Positions 60,878 to 64,000 of a DNA stretch of 64,000 bases are shown one piece after another. Source of the stretch: Lentinus brumalis. Taxonomy: Eukaryota; Basidiomycota; Agaricomycetes; Polyporales; Polyporaceae. A model generated the notes under the pieces. It worked only from the letters and a program-made list of their open reading frames with translations, was not told where the DNA came from and did no database searches. Each line of letters starts with the position of its first letter. Positions within the stretch are counted from its first letter, which is position 1. Both the position numbers and the translations under genes were made by a program. Where the stretch lies: assembly GCA_001792895.1 (NCBI GenBank), contig MARA01000013.1:62001-126000 (forward strand). Reading direction: 5' to 3'.

Positions 60878-61208
60878 CTGCAGTATGTCACAGTATTATC
60901 CCGGCCCACGTCGTTCACTAACGCCGCGCGCAGTATACGCTTGCTCCCACAAAGCCGCACAACCTTTTGTTCAACTTCATTCTCGAGACCGGTGAGTGTC
61001 ATGTCTGCACCTCCGGCACTACCAGAAATGTGACAGAGAGCATTCCGTAGTCGAAGTGAACGCTGTCTTGATTAGGTGCGCACCTGGACACCCGGTCACG
61101 CTCGGAGCTCACTTCAGTCTTGCCCAGTCTGAACTCTCGGGAGTATCTGAACCAGACGGTGGAGGCATATGCCACAACCGCGAACTGGCCAGTATCGACC
61201 GCAGGGGA
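60878..61208. other. Intergenic
   Basis: About 330 bases. No gene supported. Confidence 0.4.
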
Positions 61209-61778
61209 CTCAGTAGTGGTATTCGAAGTCCCCCGTCTATTAGAGGGCAGGACTTCGAATACCCCCAAGGGAGATGGAATAGGCCGGCTGGCGCAGCTTG
61301 AACTGGCGCAGGGAGATAGAAGGCGGGGGGTGGAGGTCGAATAGAGTGCGTGGCGCCGGCCCAGGACCTGGCAGGGGAGATAGAAGAGGACGGGAAGTCG
61401 AATAGAGTCGGGGAGATCGAAGAGATGGTCGAAAATAATAATTATTGCCGTTAACTAAGTTATCCATAGGGTGCGCGAAGAGGACCCGCCATTCCTGCTC
61501 CCTCCCCTCCCTCGCTGCGCTCAGGGGGTCCCCCAAGCCGGGAGCACTCAGGCGGGCACACTAAAGCCTCGTTCGCGCGATAAATCTATACCGGCGCCCT
61601 TCTGGGGGCAGGTACTGTTGAGGGCGCCTAACCCTAACAACCTAACCAACTAACCTAACCTAACAACCTAACCAAAGCCCTAACCCAAAACCCTCACTCT
61701 AACTCCGCTTATACGGGGAGATAGATCTTCGAAGTCCCGCCCTCTAATAGAGGGGGGAATTCGAATACCACTACTGAG
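61209..61778. mobile_element. 570-base fold-back element (MITE-like) with telomere-like tract
   Basis: The first 51 bases (CTCAGTAGTGGTATTCGAAG...) are the reverse complement of the last 51 with three differences. Each terminal repeat is itself a near-palindrome (TTCGAAGTCCC...CTATTAGAGGGC.GGACTTCGAA), so each end can form its own hairpin. The interior has repeated GGGAGATAGAAG...GTCGAATAGAG strings and a run of CCTAACCCTAAC-like repeats at about 61626-61700. No transposase and no clear target-site duplication. Confidence 0.75.
61626..61703. repeat. Interstitial degenerate telomere-like repeat
   Basis: Short units CCTAACCCTAAC, AACCTAACCAACTAACC, AGCCCTAACCC resemble the fungal telomere complement CCCTAA, with CTAAC variants. 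It is about 78 bases, inside the fold-back element, so not a chromosome end. Confidence 0.65.
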
Positions 61779-62280
61779 AGTACTGCAGCGCGAGCGGACA
61801 AGGACCGTGTTCGGCTCGATGTGTACCAAGCTATAAGTCTGCAAACCCCTACCAGCGGCTCGTATGTCTCGTCCTCTTCGGAGAGGCTGAGGCTCTTCCG
61901 TCAGGACCGTCATTCGACCATTGGTCGTTTCAACACACCTATGAAGTTGCGGTGATTGAACGATGACCGTAGTATATAAATACATCTTGCAATGAAAACC
62001 TCTATGAGTCTGTGACCTGTGTATCATACATCAAACAGTACCGAGAACAGACGCGAGACGATGAAACGAAGTAGGTTTTCCTGGAGGGATTCGCTCTGGC
62101 AAAGTGCAACGAGCAGGTATAGATGGAGGTAAGTAATGGTCCACGGTGAGAGATGCCATCGTATGTAACAATGTTCAATCCATAGTAAAACGTACTAGAA
62201 AGCCTCACGAGCAACGCGCAGTAGTAAGTCTGTAAAGGGATATCCGCAAGAAAAGATGATCTCGCGACAGGGTACGGGTA
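61779..62280. other. Intergenic
   Basis: About 500 bases between the fold-back element and the DUF4436-type gene. No gene recognised. Confidence 0.45.
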
Positions 62281-63700
62281 TTATTGGGTCTTCCTCCACA
62301 CCACGGCGAAAAAAGAGACAGCCAAGATGAATATTTGGGGCACCAAACCACACATATCTGTCATGAACGTGTTTCAGGCGGTGGCCTCCACATGTGTAGG
62401 TGTGTGACACTCACCCAAAAGAATGCCAAATGAAGGTGCGGCCGGCCACAGCGTACGAAGGGCAGAGATTATGGGCACAAGAGATGCTGGGAACAGCACT
62501 AGGGAATCGGAGACCTGGTCCATCTTCCACGCTCTTGCTGAGATGCACAGAGCGACCGCTGCAAGGCTCCACGACGCCAGAAACAGTACGACGTTGTATG
62601 CCTTCACGAAGGCTGAACGCTTGAAGGTGTAATGGACAGTTTTTGCCAGACAAGGACGACCTGTCGAGGGATCGACTTGGTGCGTGTATGTGTCCACGTC
62701 AAGCTCTTCCACTGCGACGAAGTTGTTCGTGGCGTCGGTGATTGAGACACCCATAATGGTGACGGACGTGTTCTTCTCAGGATTGATCGCTTGGATGTAC
62801 TGTACCATTTCAAACAGTCCGGCACTGGCTGTGACCTGTGACAGGGTCAAACCGGTTCGACAATTCAGCACTACGGGCTCCTGCCCGTGACAGAGGCCCG
62901 AATTTCGGCACAATTTGGGCGCGCGACAGCGCGCCGCTCCCGCGGACCGGTAAGCGCCTGAAGGACAATTTCGACAATCCTGCCGGTGACGTGTGACAGA
63001 GGCCGAAATTTCGTCAATTTCGGGCCTCTGTGACGCGTGACGTGCCGAACAGTTTGAAATGGTACAGTACGTGAGAAACTGGTAGCCGTCGAGAGGATAG
63101 TAGAATAGTTCGCTGTGACTGAGCCGACTGGGAGTGCCAATTCCCGCAATGGTGTGTGTGGTCTGGAATCGCCCGCCCGGTTGCATGCTACATATGTAGA
63201 TCGGTCAGTTTCTAAGGAGCAGATGACGTGGAAGTAAAAGCTCTCACTCAATACGGATGTTGCTTCCTAGGCGGTACGTGCTTGCAGTAGGATCGTAGGT
63301 CCCATTGGCAATGAAGGAGCCGTCGAAGCGGAAGCGGACATGGAACCAGGGCTCGGTGCATGCTGATGAATCTGAAGACGGACAGGCTTCGATCGACCAA
63401 CTCAACGTGATCGTCTCGGCTTCGGCATCAAAACGCACGAGATTGCCACGCATGACTATCTGGATGGTTACAACCGCAGTCAGAGACAGCAGGTTTGTGA
63501 AATCATTTAGTTCACTTGCTCACCGATTCTCTGACTTGATCACCGTGACCGTGCCCTCCGACGTCCCCTGACACGTGCCCTCCGACGTCCCCTGACACGT
63601 GCCCTCCGACGTACCCTGACACTTGCGTCACTGATGCCGTGCGATTGTGAGGAGCAGCATAGGCTTTGGGCCAGCTGAGTACGGAGGAGGCTGACAGCAT
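62281..63700 (-). CDS. DUF4436-type membrane protein with in-frame transposon insertion
   Basis: Fungal family of unknown function. Start taken at MLSASSVLSWPKAYAAPHNR (63700), uncertain. Then an 8-residue repeat region (GHVSGDVG units). An intron (about 63464-63525) leads to IVMRGNLVRFDAEAETITLS, SIEACPSSDSS and RFRFDGSFIANGTYDPTAST. A second intron at about 63185-63246 leads to RFQTTHTIAGIGTPSR, FYYPLDGYQFLTY. In the family this YPLD.Y segment runs straight on into YIQAINPEKNTSVTIMGVSI, but here 270 bases of inverted-repeat element intervene with an open frame. VDVDTYTHQVDPSTG, a KRS..VKAYNVVLFLASWSL membrane helix, VLFPASLVPIISALRTLWPA and a last exon DMCGLVPQIFILAVSFFAVV end in TAA at 62281-62283. 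Confidence 0.7.
62800..63067. mobile_element. 268-base TIR element (MITE) inside the DUF4436-type gene
   Basis: Terminal inverted repeats 62797-62825 and 63042-63070 (GTACTGTACCATTTCAAAC...) match at 27 of 29 bases. TA at 62798-62799 and 63068-63069 fits a TA target-site duplication. 268 plus 2 bases equals 90 codons exactly. Internal hairpins, for example GACAGAGGCCGAAATT with AATTTCGGGCCTCTGTG (62994-63033). No transposase. Confidence 0.82.
63551..63622 (-). repeat. Three 24-base tandem repeats coding an 8-residue unit
   Basis: GTGCCCTCCGACGTCCCCTG with ACAC occurs three times (plus-strand view), the third with one substitution. On the minus strand it codes GHVSGDVG-type octapeptides. Confidence 0.85.
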
Positions 63701-63766
63701 AAGGAGAAGAAGCTTGGGCAGTCCAGGGTTACGCGGAATGGCCGCATCTACAGACAAATTTCAGTA

Positions 63767-63986
63767 CAATGATGCTGAGCCTGCCAGTGGTGGTTGTGTT
63801 TGCGTACAGATGTTCCGGGCAAATGGCTTGACGGCTGCGACAGAGAACAGTGGGATGTGAGTTCCTGAAACCATCACCATTGCGAAGTTGAACAAGAATG
63901 CGTACGTCACGAAAACCTCCCCCTGCCATTTAGTGCTGAATGGTACTAATCTGTTCGAATAGGGATAATATTCGTAGTCTTACTCA
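63767..63986 (-). other. Possible exon of a membrane protein running off the window edge
   Basis: A minus-strand frame reads EYYPYSNRLVPFSTKWQGEV then FVTYAFLFNFAMVMVSGTHI and PLFSVAAVKPFARN, protein-like with one hydrophobic helix, ending at a stop near 63767. It may be the 3' exon of a gene beyond 64000 or a 5' exon of the DUF4436-type gene. No family is recognised. Confidence 0.35.
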
Positions 63987-64000
63987 ATAGTAATAATCGG

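Noticed and set aside
61626..61703. Telomere-like repeats as a real chromosome end
   Set aside because: Genes and other elements continue on both sides, and the tract is short, degenerate and inside an inverted-repeat element.

Overview
The window looks like a stretch of nuclear chromosome from a filamentous basidiomycete, most likely an Agaricomycete (a wood-decay or polypore-like fungus). Evidence: almost every gene is split by GT-AG introns of about 45-70 bases; the sequence is GC-rich; and the gene families are typical of that group (DUF6533 membrane proteins, BTB/POZ expansions, F-box proteins, a DUF4436 protein, a chitin synthase, a Kre9-type GPI protein, a YTP1-type membrane protein). 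No species can be named from the sequence alone.

Layout. 1-11.8 kb is a conserved housekeeping block: 3' part of a chitin synthase (+), DGAT2 diacylglycerol acyltransferase (-), the AAA ATPase Cdc48/p97 (-), tubulin-folding cofactor B (-), and a hotdog-fold thioesterase-like gene (+) diverging from cofactor B. 12.4-27.3 kb is a lineage-type region: two tandem DUF6533 seven-helix membrane proteins (+), an F-box-like protein (-), a zinc-finger protein (+), an intron-bearing tRNA-Leu(CAG), RNase H2 subunit C (+), a third DUF6533 gene (-), a Kre9/Knh1-like GPI cell-wall protein (+) and a second zinc-finger paralogue (-). 28.3-30.0 kb is a complete non-autonomous LTR retrotransposon carrying only gag. 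30.4-42.8 kb holds a FAD monooxygenase (+), a methionine-permease-type transporter (+), a BTB protein (+), an alcohol-dehydrogenase-like reductase (-), a YTP1-like membrane protein (-) and an IFI6/IFI27-like small membrane protein (+) with a decayed copy of its 5' end 1.5 kb downstream. 44.6-53.5 kb holds an F-box protein (-), a Rossmann-fold protein (+), one decayed and one intact BTB gene (-) and a RING-finger protein (+).

54-64 kb is transposon-rich: a Helitron with Rep and PIF1-type helicase coding regions on the minus strand, broken by a frameshift and a stop just before the HUH motif; a partial BTB gene; a 570-bp fold-back element containing telomere-like repeats; and a DUF4436-type gene carrying a 268-bp terminal-inverted-repeat element that sits exactly in frame. 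A further small inverted-repeat element lies at 47.1-47.5 kb.

The genes do not form an obvious metabolic cluster. The most notable themes are small-scale family expansion (3 DUF6533, 4 BTB, 2 zinc-finger paralogues) and several different kinds of small mobile element, one of which appears to have been absorbed into a coding exon. Exon boundaries were inferred by eye from splice consensus plus protein continuity and should be treated as models.
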